NCBI GenBank assembly: GCA_950106755.1
Contig: OX467088.1
Coordinates: 18,026,001 to 18,090,000 of the forward strand
DNA from: Climacium dendroides
Taxonomy: Eukaryota > Streptophyta > Bryopsida > Hypnales > Climaciaceae
Direction: 5' to 3'
DNA length: 64,000 nucleotides
Shown piece after piece: positions 1-13,560 of this stretch (positions are counted from its first letter, which is position 1; the number at the start of each line of letters is the position of its first letter). The notes under the pieces are model-generated. The model ran no database searches. It saw nothing but the letters and a program-made list of their open reading frames with translations, and had not been told where the DNA came from. The translations under genes were made by a program, and so were the position numbers.

Positions 1-1540
1 ACAAATATGAGATTTCACACATAAATACAAGAACCAGAGGTCTCTCTAAGCAGCAGCACCAAGGTACAAAGGGAGAACCTTCTAGGATTAGTAGCAAGGA
101 CTCAAAAACTAAAAAAATCCCTGCATCAACTGGACTCCAAACTCTTGCAACCAAAGCAAACTATGAAGGGCCCCCAATGTCCTTCAAAGAAAGCTTAAGA
201 AGTAGCAAAAATAAAGCAAAAATGTTCAAAAAACACATCTTTGGCTACGTAGGTACACAATGGCTAGAAATCTAACTAAATGGACCCAAATTGTATAAAG
301 AGGTTCAAAATGAAACAAAAGGGTGAAATGAGAGGAAAATGAGAGCCTTATATACTTTTCCAAGGGCCCTCATCTCCCCTCAATTCTTACAAGGTAATCT
401 TATCATTTAAAATTTTCATCCTAAACTTCAAGATTTCTACTTTCTACGTTGGTTCAACATTCTAACTTTTGAAAAAAGCCTCTAAATCACAAACGGATTG
501 TGCCATTGGCTTCAAAAAGCCATTTTAAATCTAGAGCAATCCTCCTCTTTTTTTTTCCTCATGAAAAACTCAATGAATCCTAGTGACAACTTCACGACCC
601 AAAAGAGTAAAAATCCAACTTTTGGATTTTGACTTTTCTATGAAAAATAAGTAGCCTAGGCTCTCAAGTAGGTCCAAGGGAGTAAGAAAAGACTCCATTT
701 TAAAGAATTTCACAAAACTTGTTGGAGTGCATTATTAACATAAAAAAATTATTCTAATTTTTAGTGAGATTTTACTGTGCCCTGGGTGATTCCTATAAAT
801 TTTCCATTGTAGAATTTGGAAAAATATCTTCTGACTATTAGAAAATTCCGAAACTTTTTATGGAAACTCTCATGGAATTTCACAAAATATGTACAAGATC
901 ATATTCTTACTTTGCACATTTGAAGAAGGAGAATCAAATCCCGCTATCTCTTTTAATTTTTGATAAACAATGAATCTTCCAAATAAAAGGGAATTTTGGC
1001 AAACCGATTGCGCCATTGAATTTTGGGTGTGATTTTCACTTCAAATCACCATACTTAAGTCGTAGATGCCATTCTTTAGTTCGTTTTAAGTTTTCTTCAC
1101 CTACTAGCTAACAATTGGAGTTTCTACTATTTCATCGATGGAATGGGGAAACTAAAACCTTTATTTGGAAATCTACTTTAGGGTTCTCATATAATTCCCT
1201 CAAACCAATTTAGCTAGGATTTGTCACATGAATGCAGGTTTAGACAATTAAGGTAATTTCTACTAAATACGCTTATTATATATAATTTCTAAGCTTTTAT
1301 CCTATTTATATGCAGAATTTGGATATAACTAAAGGAAAACACTCTATTTAGGTTCAAATGCTATATCAATATGCAACATACTTATTTTGATTTTACACTC
1401 TTTTTTAGTCTTTTTGTATGTAAACTTCACTCAAAATTGAAAAAAAAAAAAATCATGAGTTTTATGTGATGAAATGGGAACTCAATCTTGGAATGCAAGT
1501 CCAATTTCAATTGCATCTATAACAAGTTTGTCTTCCTTAT
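1..1540 (+). repeat. Dispersed repeat R1, copy 1 (cut by left edge)
   Basis: This unclassified repeat is recognised because the same ordered landmarks recur in two other places in the window. They are an accaaggtac block near 58, ccttatatac near 342, caaacggattgtgccattgg near 490, ggagtgcattatt near 723, a caattggagtttctactat block near 1109 and a gtgatgaaatggg block near 1468. No coding potential or target-site duplication is visible and the left end is outside the window. The long non-coding, TATA-bearing layout fits a solo LTR or non-autonomous element, but that is inference. Confidence 0.6.
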
Positions 1541-2391
1541 CTCTTCTAAACAATTGATGCTTGACGTTACTAAAAATTTTCCCAATATGTTTCAATCACC
1601 AATCAATGTCTGTATGTGAAGGATAGAATTATCATGTCTTTGTAAAGTTTGATAATGGGTATAACTAAACTAGGGCAAGGGTCAAATAATCCATCATTAC
1701 TTCAATCATTTTTTGAATTTTTGTATATTTTTGCTTTTATCTTTATACACAAATATCAATTACCACAATTTCATGAATTTGGTCATGAAGGAAGGTTGTC
1801 TTTTCAACATTCAAGTACTACATTAGATGAATGAGAAGTTAGTTGGACTAAATAGTGCCTACAAGCCCTTTGTCCTTTGTTTAAAATATGGACATTGGAA
1901 TGCTTAAGGGTTAATTGCAATTCTCAAAGATGTTGTGGATTGTTTAATGGTTTTGAAGGGTGAAGTTGTGAGCAGTTGCTACAAAATATAAGGTAAAACA
2001 GCCCATTGTGGTTAGAGTGAGGAGTTTGACATCATCTTGTTGCTGAAATTTTTCAATTTTTTTCCCACCTAAAGAGAAGTGTGAGAAACAACAAGAACAA
2101 TTGTAATTATATTTTTTCGACAAAGTATGAATTTACTATCAATTTTGAAGTGTCCAGTCCAAAAGAGTTTGTAGACTACCTCAAAACCAACAACATCTCA
2201 ATGATGCCAAACAATACAATTATGCAAATCAGCATATACCTCTTCTATAGATTCAGGTTTCCTTAAATCCAATGCAGTTACAATATTATTTTTGCAAAGG
2301 CTGCCCTAGTTTGATGTACACTCATACATGCAGACTCAGATTGAAAGCAAGGGTTTCCATCATACTAAGCAAGAATATCCTTCATTTTGAA
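1541..2391. other. No gene seen; AT-rich spacer
   Basis: AT-rich sequence between repeat R1 and the 3' end of the VTI1-like pseudogene. The short ORFs here have no recognisable domain. Part of it may be the former 3' untranslated region of the minus-strand pseudogene. Confidence 0.5.
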
Positions 2392-5300
2392 CTAGTGGCG
2401 GGATTTTACATAAGCTATGAATAAAATTGCAATGAGAAAAACCATTATAATACCTGCCATCATATACTTGTGACGTTCAAAGCGCTGAGACATCGAACTC
2501 AGCATCCGCCTGCTCTTCGCAAGGTTGTCGTCCACATCATGCATTTGCAAGTAAGAATGAACACAAATCATCTGTAAACCTTCTGCAAATCTTTTGTGAC
2601 TAAAAAACTAGAAAGCTGTAAATCCTTCTGAAGCTTCACGTACTGCAGTGCACCCTTTTTAACAACACTTTGAACTGTTTTGTGTCACAAATTTGAGACA
2701 CAGAAACTCCTATCACAAGTGTTCAGAACAATTGTGAAATTCTTCCATTCATACATGAACATCTCTCAACATACTCTAAGAATATACAAAATGGGATACT
2801 AGAGAGCGTGACAATTTGGAGATTTGAAAGCACAGCTTGCACTGACAATACACTATTGAAGCATGGTCCTTTATCCACTCTTGTACAATCTTTTGTGTTC
2901 TAAGTATCTAATACCAGTTGTCCCCAATTTTGTCATACAGGAGTCTTTTGAAGTGTCATCAATATGATCTACAATTGTCACTGAAGAATGTTGACAACTT
3001 TCATAAATGGACAAGGTTGTGAAGTAATACAGCTTTTAGTGAATGGTTTTCAGTCTTTTTGAAGATGATTCAAAGTTGCACCAATATGACATTGTAAAGG
3101 TTCATCAAGTTTTAGACTTTGGGAATTTAAAAAAAAATTCAATTGTAATGTTCACTCTGTCCATGTGCATCAGCTAATTAAAATGAACGGTTCTAGATAG
3201 TTCTGCCTTGCATCAAATCCATTTTTCAACATCTCACAACCTTCCTTGCACATGCTTGAGAACAAACATCATGGCTAATTTCAATGTGTTGAAGTAGAAT
3301 GGTCTCTAACATTGTAGAAGGAAGAGAAGAAGTGGTGCCTACAGTTTGCTGTGTGCGAAGAAGTGTTTAGTGTTGGAATTGGAGATCTTGGAGAATATTT
3401 ACACCCAATTCTTCAATATCAATGAGCTATCGTTTACTCTCTTTGATTTTATCTCTAGTCTAATTGATCTATTCCATGGTGGTGAAGAGCTTGTCTCTTT
3501 GATCTGCTCCCAGCTGCAACAAAAAATTCAAGTCAATCGCATATGGAATTTAGGACTAAGAAAAAGACTAGGCTATGTGGAATACAAACTTTTATTCATC
3601 GGATTCAGAATATGAATATTAGTGTTGGGATATTGTTGTATAGCATCAAATGACTTCCCATATACATGTTGGTTGATAATTGTCCTAAAATTTACATAGT
3701 AGATCATGCACATTTAGAGTTGATATCTAGCCTAAAATGTACATGGCAAGTCAAAAATGAAGAGTGGCATGGTTTCTCATATTGAAGAACATCTCCACCA
3801 CAAGAAGTCAACTAAATAGTAACCAAATTTTGGTATTGACATTCAGAATATTGGACTAACTGATCAACTAAAAAATATTGTCCAATACTATTGTTCAATT
3901 CAACAACAAACATTTTAAATTGTAGCATAGTCATCAGATGCTCCTTTTGATGTCTTTTCCAAATTTTTTTCCAAGTCTTTTTTTTCCAACAATCATAGAT
4001 TCCACATTATTTACTTTCATTGCTAGAGGCTCTCATTATTAGATAGAACATTAGCTACTTTCATTGTCTATGCACTTCCATTCTTTAATGAATGATTCTT
4101 CTAATGTTGAAAGTAGCAACTCCACAAGGAGGTGGATAATGGTTTTCAACATCACAAATTCACTTCAAGCCTCAAAGAGTGAACAAATTCCAATGTTGGA
4201 AGCACTCAACGTTTTAACATTTTGCCTTCTAAAACGTTTTGAAAACCACTACTGATTTGTTGTTGTACATGGTGGTTGTTTCCATCACTAGTATTGGAAG
4301 ATAGAGATTGTGGTGTATCTGTTTGGGATAGAAGCACAATTGAAACCTTGTTCACACAATACAAAAGATGGATGATGACGCAGTTGCCTTCTAAGAGTGG
4401 AGAAGCCCTAAGCAGGGATTCTGAACACACCCCTGGATGACGACCGACCAATCCCCCAGGAGCAAGCAATTCGTTTCTTGCAGTAAAAGGATCATTCGAG
4501 GTCGAGAAGTTTTTGGCTTCACGCTTCAACGTATTCAAGTCCGACTTGTATTCTCGCAGCTTTGCCAGAAGAGAGGCTTTCTGTTGCGGAGCCAATGTCC
4601 TTGCTTCCAGATCCATTCTCCTTATCTGCATTCAACACCTATTACATTCTTTATTAGAGAGAGTTCAAGACACCAGTTAACATTATTAACTAATGCATAA
4701 GGAGTAGGTTTGGTGAACAACGTAGTTAAAACTGGCAGAGCTTGTTCGCTTCTATTTACTTTTAAGAAGTGACTACTGCAGAATATTTGCCTCTGGGAAA
4801 CGTATTGATTTGTTATACCTTTGGAGAAGCGAATTCACGCTCAAGACTAGAGTTATTGACCCTCATTCTTACATTCAAGAATTACATTCAAGAATTACAT
4901 TCAAGAAGAGACACAGTACTGGCACAAAAAAGGGAATAAATGAATGAGGTTCCCCAATGGCTTAACATTGCAAAACATTTGGATCGTCATCATCGACTCT
5001 TGTTTCCAAATTCATATGATCATTCGTCAATGGAGATATGGTATGGCATCCTCTCCACCGCTAAACAATGTTATACTATGTTCATTTCTGAGAAGGTCCA
5101 TCCTCCTCAGAGCTCAAGATTGTTATGCCGTATTCATTTGTGAACTATGACTATGATCGATCAACAAGATTTTTTCACACCCAAGAATCGAATTCACAAA
5201 AGAATTATGCAGTCAGTGGTGCAAAGCAGATTACAATACCAAGGACTCGGCCTGATCCAGTCCAGTTTTGAGCTCATCAAACTTCTGCTTCCTTTCCACT

Positions 5301-5700
5301 GCCATTCAGAAACATTCACGTTATTCTCTTCAGTAAGGTTGGAACATGAAACACAATCGTACCTCTAATTTAAACGTTGACAGAAATTAGGGTTCTAAAA
5401 CTATTGCCCTCTGAATAGACTTCCATCTCCAACTCAGAGTGAAGCAGTTTAATAGCCTCATAAACTACTCTGAAACCCAAAGATTGGCGCCACAACTAAT
5501 TTGAATGTCGCTATCACACTGGAAACAAGTTTCAGTTTGAGAAGATCAAAGCAATGGGATACTTTTTTTTTTTAAATGTGAAAGAGAAGAAGAGAAGAAT
5601 GAAACACACCTTCATTTGAACTGACTGAGTTGCACTTTTTATTAAGATTTGTCGAGAGCTCGCAATACTGCCTCTCGTAACCATCGAAGATTTCACTCAT
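2392..5700 (-). pseudogene. VTI1: VTI1-type v-SNARE (Qb-SNARE) pseudogene, five exons
   Basis: Plant VTI1 proteins (VTI11/VTI12) are Qb-SNAREs for Golgi, endosome and vacuole trafficking. Five minus-strand exons can be read. Exon 1 is 5700-5610 (starts MSEIFDGYERQYCELS), exon 2 is 5298-5240 (FDELKTGLDQAESL), exon 3 is 4625-4449 (MDLEART, then KASLLAKLREYKSDLNTLKRE), exon 4 is 3513-3343 (SNARE core, IEELGVNILQDL) and exon 5 is 2544-2392 (VDDN, then a C-terminal membrane anchor ending KSRH). Phases agree and the total is about 216 residues, close to the roughly 220 usual for VTI1. Exon 4 has four in-frame stops (3471-3469, 3462-3460, 3429-3427, 3369-3367) and no frameshift. At exon 5 the expected acceptor reads TTGCAA instead of TTGCAG. 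Introns are kept, so this is a decayed duplicate or relic, not a processed copy. Identity is certain from several blocks; exact junctions are inferred. Confidence 0.88.
4871..4909. repeat. 13-bp tandem triplication in VTI1 intron 2
   Basis: The unit acattcaagaatt is repeated about three times head to tail between exons 2 and 3 of the VTI1-like pseudogene. Confidence 0.8.
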
Positions 5701-7135
5701 GGCTGCAGGTCACGCAGACGCCCTAATAATACTCTATCAATTACAAGCTGACATTGCACAGCATAGCATTCTTGCAAGAAGCTCTTAACACCTACCTTGA
5801 GTCCATCTCCTGATTGAAGGAAGATTCAGAGTATGAAGATTGCTCCAAAATTTGGAGTTCTCTGGCACACACTTACGTCCATCCCGAGTGCAATTTTTTC
5901 TGAAGAAGTCCTTGACATCAATCACGTCAATAGCTCTCTGAAGTAACTTAACATGCTGCACGCCATTTTCAGGCATACTGATAAAATCCATAAAACTTTG
6001 AATTGAAAAAAAACATTGGATGAAATTGTCAAATTGTGGATGAAAATGGAATTAGAGACATGTGATACAGTAAGCAAATGTGATATTTTCTATCCAATTA
6101 TGTGGATGAATGCTTAAATTTGGAGCATCACTCATAACATTTTATATTGTCTTTGTAGCACTTCATAGAAAATGAAAAAGAAAAGCCTTGATGATCTCTA
6201 CAACATTTACTCAATTGTCATTCAGTTTTGTAATTTATAGTGGTGATTTACGTTAGGGAATCCCTTTCTCATCAAGATTTATGGCAAAAAATGGCCCAAG
6301 TTGTGTCTTCCTCATCATACCATTTTTTTGTCATAATTCCCTCAATTGGAAGGTTTACATAGCCATTATGCCTGCCTTGACCCAATTGTATATGTATCTA
6401 TATTTGTCCAACATTTGAGATCCTAAAATGTTCAATAATTATTGATGGTTGAACATCCATAATGGGTATACATATCTTACTCTCTTATCTCATTATGATG
6501 ATTAAAAAAGTGATGACAAGGAGTTTGACAAGTGTGAAAAGGGTTATAGACTGCCTTCTTGACTCCTTCATCTTGAAGCACTTCTTTGATTCCATTTTTT
6601 CATGCAATATCAACATATCCCACAACATTCTAGTAATTTTTTACTATTTGGTTCATTTAAATTCACCATAATTGTGGTAGTAAAGTCTAGTATCAATTGT
6701 AGTTTTCTAGAAATCAGAAACTTGCCTCTCCTTTTCATGAGTTGTGACCAAAATTTTTGCTAGCCAATAATCTTGATTTTGGTCTTACAATGATTGTCCC
6801 CTTCAATGGAGAATTTTGGAAATACTATTATTTTGGATTGTTCAATTGTGTCTAAACAAAAGATTGTTATTAATCTACTATTAATTTCAATTTCATGTTT
6901 GAATCACTAGAGGGTTGGATTTATTGAATCTTTTTGGCACACCAAGGTAGGTGGATGGAGTGTTTTATCTCTACCCTTAGGATTAACATAACACAATTGG
7001 GTTCTTAGTGTATATGATGTCTAATTCCTAATGGGTGCCTAAACATCGTCCAGTTGTACCTTCTAAAGAACTAACAAACTTATCTTATTCTATATTCTAA
7101 AGCATTAAAAAATGAAATTAAAATAAAGAAATCCC
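5701..7135. other. Upstream region of VTI1 pseudogene; no gene recognised
   Basis: The first few hundred bases would have been the 5' untranslated region and promoter of the minus-strand VTI1-like gene. A 68-codon minus ORF at 5991-5785 is slightly less AT-rich than its surroundings but matches no domain I know. The rest is AT-rich with no supported feature. Confidence 0.5.
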
Positions 7136-7293
7136 CACTACTAGAAATTTTGGCTAGTTTTGGCCAGTGTGGGCCAAAACTTTAGTCCTCAAAAGAAAAT
7201 CTAATATGGTCAAGATTTCAACTAGCTTATGTTGTAGAAGATCTTATTTGCTTTTCAAAACGCTAAAATACATTTTAATCAAACTTTGCTACT

Positions 7294-7508
7294 CACTACA
7301 AGAGAAACGCGTCCTAATTGACAAAAATCAGCCCCTCCTAATCTACAGAAAATTGACAGATTTTTGTCAATTAGGACAAAAAACTGTCCGAAATGACAGA
7401 AAATTGTCCTAATTGACAAAAATCTGTCAATTTTCTGTAGATTAGGAGGGGCTGATTTTTGTTAATTAGGACAAATTTCTGTCATTTTGGACAGGTTTTC
7501 TTGTAGTG
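7294..7508 (-). mobile_element. CACTA MITE copy 1
   Basis: 215 bp, GAGGGGCTG-core subtype, inside the left arm of the foldback element. The flanks read act and gta, so no clean 3-bp duplication is left. This is the only well-preserved full-length copy lacking one. Confidence 0.9.
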
Positions 7509-8530
7509 GTACTAGAGGTCGTCAATGGATGAAGTTTTGCTTCTAAATTCTTGTATAAAACTTCATCCATCAATTTCTACTAAACCATCAATGCAAGTTC
7601 ACTTTGGATTTAGATAATGAGTTTAAGATTAATTCTAGTTTTTGAATCTTACGTTTTTACTCAAATTGACCAAATAACTATGACTTTCATCCAAATCCAA
7701 ACTAAACCAAGATCAAACTTCATCCTATGTTATCTCCATCAACATTAATCTACTTCTTAAATATGAATTAGTTGTGGAATATTCAAAAGATTTTCTAAAT
7801 GATTTGAACTTTAAAATAATCATTAGTTGTTTTTAAAAGATTTTAATTAACTACCTACTTGTTACTTATGGCTCTCGACTTCTACTTTAGAATTACTATT
7901 TTTAGATTTTTAGTAGTTTTTTACTTATCAAACATAAAATTGCATTTTAAAATATTTAAGGTACTTCAAGATTAAAATTTCTTATTGAAAATTACGAATT
8001 GATGAAGTTTGGTTGCTCTTTTGTACTTTAAAACTTCATCCACTAATTTCTATTGACTTAAACTACCAAATTAACTTTTAATTCAAGTTTTAACTTTTGA
8101 ATTTAATATAGTTTCAAAATTTCTTTTTAGATTTTACTTGGATTATTTTAGTATTTTTTCATCCATTCTTACATCCAAACTTCATACAATAGTAACTTTT
8201 TTCATTTTTTTAATCTATTCTTGAAAATTCTAAAAGTTAAAAACTCTAATTTAAATTCAAATTTAGACTCTTAAGGACTTCTAAAGTTCTAACTTAATTA
8301 TTTAACCTCTAATTTTATTTTAAGTAAAAATGGAAATTCAAGGGATAAAATTTAAGCACATACCTCTAATGTTGAAGATACCACACTTCCATCCTCTTGC
8401 ACTATCATCATAATCCTTTTATAATATCCATCTCCCTTCATTGTCTTTGATTTTGTTGTATTTTTGCTTACTACTTATATACAAAATGAATTTGAACTTT
8501 TGAACTACCTTCTATATGTTCCTTTCCTCT

Positions 8531-8744
8531 CACTACAAGAAAAGCAGTCCAAAATGACAAAAACTGGTCCGAAATGACAAAAATCAGCTAGTCCTAATCT
8601 ACAGAAAATTGACAGTTTTTGGTCAATTTAGGCAATTTTCTGTAGATTCGGACATTTTTTGTCATTTCGGACTGAAATTCGTCAAATTTCTGTAGATTAG
8701 GACTAGCTGATTTCTGTCATTTCGGACGTGTTTCTCTTGTAGTG
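8531..8744 (+). mobile_element. CACTA MITE copy 2
   Basis: 214 bp with TSD TCT. It belongs to the subtype whose core reads cagctagtcctaatctacag rather than cagcccctcc. Confidence 0.93.
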
Positions 8745-9284
8745 TCTTAATATTCTCTCTATATTTTTACTACTAATCTATTTGAGTATTTTTTATGATT
8801 TTTCACTAATATATAAGTATTCAAAGTTATCACACTTGATTCTCCACTACTACTAATTATGCCTACTTAATGCTAGGAATTAAACTAATAGAAAGACATG
8901 ACTCTTATAACTACTTCTAAGCATCTCATTTAACTTCCTAGTATTTAATTTAGTCAAGGATAGTTGGTAGAATCAAATAACTTTAAAAACTCTATAGTCA
9001 AACCTTACAACTAATAGCTTTAATTGCAATTTGATGCCTTTTCCCCCACTCTCCTCTCTTCCAATACTAATGCTCTTTCTTTTAACTTTGTACTTCTATT
9101 CTCCTCAATTAGTTTTGTAAACTTTTGTAAACTTCTTGTAATTGCACTCCAACTAATTTAGCTTCTAAATTTCAGTACTCAAAGTTCAAATTCTGACTAG
9201 AGATTGGAGTTCAAAGCCTAAGACCACAAGGCTTTAACTAGCCGTAGTATGTATCCAAGCAAGATGTTCATTGCCTCCATGAAG
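8745..9284. other. AT-rich stretch, nothing recognised
   Basis: Interior of the foldback structure, with long runs of A and T and no ORF of note. Confidence 0.5.
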
Positions 9285-9520
9285 TTTTAGATCACAACCA
9301 TTCATTTTACTGGAAGGCCTATAGATCAAATCCATTCATTCCAGTTATGAGGCTTAGTAGATCAAGGTCGTTATGTTCATTTCTCTCAAATCAGTAGATC
9401 AAGGCCATTTGTTTCAACCGCAAAGCCTGATGGATCAAGGCAGTTGGTTCCTTTAAGATTGGAAGATCGAGGCCATTTGTTCCATTAGAGGCCTATAGAT
9501 CAAGGTTGTTCATTCACCAA
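9285..9520. repeat. Degenerate ~35-40-bp minisatellite (tagatcaaggcc)
   Basis: About six imperfect units, each carrying a variant of tagatcaaggccattygttc, run from 9285 to 9520. Units vary in length and sequence, which suggests an old tandem array. Confidence 0.65.
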
Positions 9521-9949
9521 GGTTGGTTAGCCATGCTAGTTGCAGCTACTTAAGTGCCTCATGTTGATTTGGTCCCTTATCCTAGTAGTTGATTTAGTCT
9601 TTTGGTTTTTTTTGTTTCTAACATAAGTTATCTAATTCTAATTAATACAATGATGGCAACTAGGACTCAATAATTGGACGTAAAATCTAACTGATGGTTT
9701 CAAAAGAAAACAATTAACATAAAGGCAAGGGAATATAAATTCAAAGCTTTGCTACATAATAGCAATTTTAATATGAAGACAAAAGTAATAATTGATTCTA
9801 AATGGATTTCTTAAAGTCAAGCTTTGCTTTTAAATATAGTTTGACCAAAATTAGGAAAAGACAATGATAATGAAGTCAAGGCTTCGTTGTATGGAAAAAA
9901 CCTTATGAAAGAGACATAGAAAACAATCATGAATACAACAATGGTTTGG

Positions 9950-12900
9950 ATATAAGAAATAGAACAATTATACTTTGATCAATACTATAATTTAGATAAT
10001 ATCCAAAACACTAATTTCCATAAAATTTGTGTTTAATAGCTAGGTCTACTCTCAAGTAGGAGATTCTTCCAAAAAAATTTCCTCCCAAGGCACTAGTGCA
10101 AGAACACCATGGAAAGAACTAGAATTAAATACCAAAAGCTTAACAATCATGTATCTACAAGTCAAGATTGTAGAGTCAAAATTCTTTGCAACAGGATTTT
10201 CTACACAAGGAGTTAGTGAAAAATTACTTATCTAGACTTAAAACAAATTCTAAAGGTTCTAACTAATGGCCTTGCCAAAATTCCACTAGAAACCCCTTAA
10301 GATTAATACGTGATTCAATAATAAAAAGAAAACTACAAATTTGGAGAGCTTTCACTACTAGAAAATGGTGTCCAAGCCAACAAAAATTTAACAATTTTTT
10401 GTTGATTAGAATACTGTATTGACCTTTTTAACAATATTTTGTTGATTTGGTACAAGCTAATAAAATGGTCATTCAATTTTTGCTAATTTAGATAGTACAA
10501 CGTCCAAATCAACAAAAAAAATGACACTTCTTTGTTAATTCTAAATTTCATAAGTTTCAAGTAAGTTTTTATTATTTGAGCAATATTTAAATCACCATGG
10601 ATGGAATCTCATACTAAAAAGCCAATTTAATTAGAAGGAAGAAAATATGCTTCTTATAAGTTAGTGATGAAAGAGAGGTGATTTTGGCAACATTAAAGAG
10701 GAGAAGACAAGCTCTTTATACAAATGGGATGATAAGAGTTCAAACAAACTATATGGGATATGTAAATCACTCATAGTCTTAATTCACATATCCCATATGG
10801 TTTGTTCTACCTTCTACCACCCCATTTGTATAAAGATCTTCTTTTCTCTTCTCTTCCCTTTTATCATCAAAGTCACCTCTCTTCTATCATCAATCTTCAA
10901 GTTATGAGGAATTGGTCTTCTTTCTTCTTAAACTATAAAATTTAATTTTTTTCTAATTAAATTATAAAGTTTAATTTATAGTCCTATCTAATTGTTGTTT
11001 TTTGCCTATGTGGCAATTTGTATTGAGTTAGTTTTTGACTTGTCAAGTGGCGGCTATTCATTGAGCAAATTTAGAAATGAATTAATATTATTATTTTTTT
11101 GACTTGACCACCATAACAAAATGAACAACAATTTTTTGTTAGGTATTATTTAAGACAACGCATTTGAGGATACAAACAACAATAACACTTTTTTGTTAAT
11201 TTTTTGTTATGGCGGTCACTATTTTTCTACTAGTGTTTACTTCTCCAAATACAAAATTACAAAGCCAAAGATTTGAAGGGACCCCACTTCCTTCAAGAAA
11301 AGCTCCAAGACACAAGAAAGGTGAGCAAAATTTTTCAATAAACACAAACAAACATAAAATGTGACCAAATTGGCACAAAAATACTAAATGACAAAGTGAC
11401 AAAAGTTTGACAATAGAAATGGTTTGTGAGAGGAGAGAGGTGCTTTTATATTCTTCCCAAGGCTTCTTTCTCCTCATTTTAACCAATATATCTTTCTAGA
11501 ATTAACCACTAAGTACTATTAATTACAAGAAGAAATTTAAACCTATTACTAGATCCTACCTAATTTTTAAACAAAAGCACCAAATGACAAATGGATTGTG
11601 CCATTGGTTTCATACGGTCAAACTAGGTTAAGGTAGAAGCACCAATTGTCAACCATATCTAATACCCAACCTATTGGATGCGCTATTTCTAACCTTAGGC
11701 TGGAATTCAAACTTAAAATGTGTTTTTTTGTCCTTTTTAAGGTTGGGACTAATAAAATTAAGACACATGTCCTAAAGTAGTGAGCAAGAAAGTAGGAAGT
11801 ATTGAGTAGGAAAGTAATTCTTGAATAATCGTAATTGGAAGACTTTAAACATTGGCTATAGGTCAAGAATACTTTTTGCTTCCCAAAATTATAGTAATTT
11901 CAATTTTGGAAATAAAACTCTAAATTTTTTGCTATCTCCGTATTTTCTATCTTCCTACATGAGAAAAATTTCCACTACTACATATTCCTTATTATTTGCT
12001 CCAAAATTGCTTAAATGATTGAATATTGGTGCTCCTACATACCTTAAAGGATCTATGTATTCCTACTTCTAGGTCATTTAGGCTCACAAAAGCTAGCAAA
12101 TTGTAAATCTAAAGAAATGTAAAATATCCAAATGATGAAATTTGCATTTTAAAAAGGATTTGACTTGCTTGGAGTGTTTAATATCTAAAGGACTTAGGGG
12201 TTCTTGCCAAAAAACACTCAATATTGTCATTTCTATTGCAAAGAAAAAAAATTAGAAAATTGTTTTTTTTCACATCTAACCATAGGATCTTATACCTAAC
12301 TAGTATGAGAATGTGTGGAATAAATTTAAATTTTTTGACCCCACAAATTGCAAGATATTTGTGTTTAAGGTGAAAAAAACAAGTTTTTTTTGCACATTGT
12401 GGGACTAGATTATTTGACTTTGAACCTTCTTAACTTAAATATTTTGCACAACAAAGTTTTTAGGTTTAAATCATTATGGTGGTGAATTGAATTGAGAATC
12501 TAGGATACAAAAGAATTTTTTTTAAAAGAATTCATTTTTAAAAAAAATTCTAAAATAGAAGTAGGTATGAGATAGAATAATATCTCTTAGATGGAATTAA
12601 AGCGCATTAGTCCTACTAGTGAGGTTGTTTTAGAAAGAAAATTAAACCATATAAAACATTTTTTTTAAATTGCAAAAATTACATTTAGAAATAAATCCTA
12701 CAAGTCATTTTTTCAAGAAGCTGATTAGATTGTCCAAAAAACAAGATTGTCCAAAACTATCACATCACTTATTCAAATGAATTGAATCAAAACTTTCCAT
12801 GCAAACAAAAATTTAATTTGTGAGAATTTTTTTTTTGTTAAATTCAAATTTTTGATTTTTTTTTATGTTGAATGTCTTCTATTTTGAGCTTATTTGAGCA

Positions 12901-13560
12901 TAACTTTTATTTAAAAGCACCAATTGAAAAAAATGATATTACTACAAAAATGTTCACTTTTTCTATTTTCAAATAAAATTTCAAAAAATCATGACTAAAA
13001 TTGAGACCATATGTACCTACCCAAAATTCCATTTGTGACTCGAAAGGACAATGGTCCTTTAGAGGTTAAAGGAGTTATGGGAGTAAGAAAAGACTCTTCA
13101 TAAGTCTCATTTGGATGTTGCAAGCTCTTGATATGTTGATCAACACATTGAATACTTTTAAAGTCTACCAAAATTCGGTGAAGCCTTTGGTTTAGTTAAT
13201 TATCAATATTGGAATGCCTTGAAACTTGTTGGGGTGCATTATTATCACTAAACATTCTATTCTAATTTTTAGTGAGATTTTATTATAACTTGGATGATTT
13301 CTATGAATTTCCAACCTTTAGTAAAAGTGATTGATTTTTTATAGAATCATCTTCAAGGTTTTAAAAAAAAATCCATTTTTTTTTGTAATAACCTCTAAGA
13401 AGATCCCAAATATTGAGTTTATGCTTCATATTTTTACTTTGCACTATTCATGAGAAGGCATAAATTAATTATCTCCTTCAAATCTAATTGAAAAGGAAAA
13501 TTTTTGATTGGAAGAGAATTTTGATGGATTAATTTTGTTGTTGAACTCTTAGCAATTGAC
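9950..13560 (+). repeat. Dispersed repeat R1, copy 2 (interrupted)
   Basis: Shares with copy 1 the caaatggattgtgccattgg block (near 11586), the gggagtaagaaaagactc block (near 13078) and the cttgttggggtgcattatt block (near 13227), in the same order and orientation. It is split by an 883-bp CACTA-like element at 10353-11235. The left limit is uncertain. The copy is more diverged than copies 1 and 3. Confidence 0.55.
10353..11235. mobile_element. 883-bp CACTA-like element with internal hairpin
   Basis: Starts CACTACTAGAAAA and ends TTTTTCTACTAGTG, giving inverted CACTA termini, and is flanked by the 3-bp duplication TTT (10350-10352 and 11236-11238). Internally, 10668-10775 and 10776-10888 form a long imperfect inverted repeat (for example agagaggtga against tcacctctct, and tatgggatatg against catatcccata). 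No transposase ORF is present, so it is non-autonomous. The ends differ from the abundant CACTACAAG family. Confidence 0.85.

Noticed and set aside
4206..4448. Extension of the VTI1 exon 3 ORF beyond 4449
   Set aside because: Protein similarity to VTI1 stops at a GT donor at 4448; the remaining ORF is intron sequence.
5785..5991. 68-codon minus ORF upstream of VTI1 exon 1
   Set aside because: No recognisable domain or homologue; could be old untranslated sequence, not supportable as a gene.
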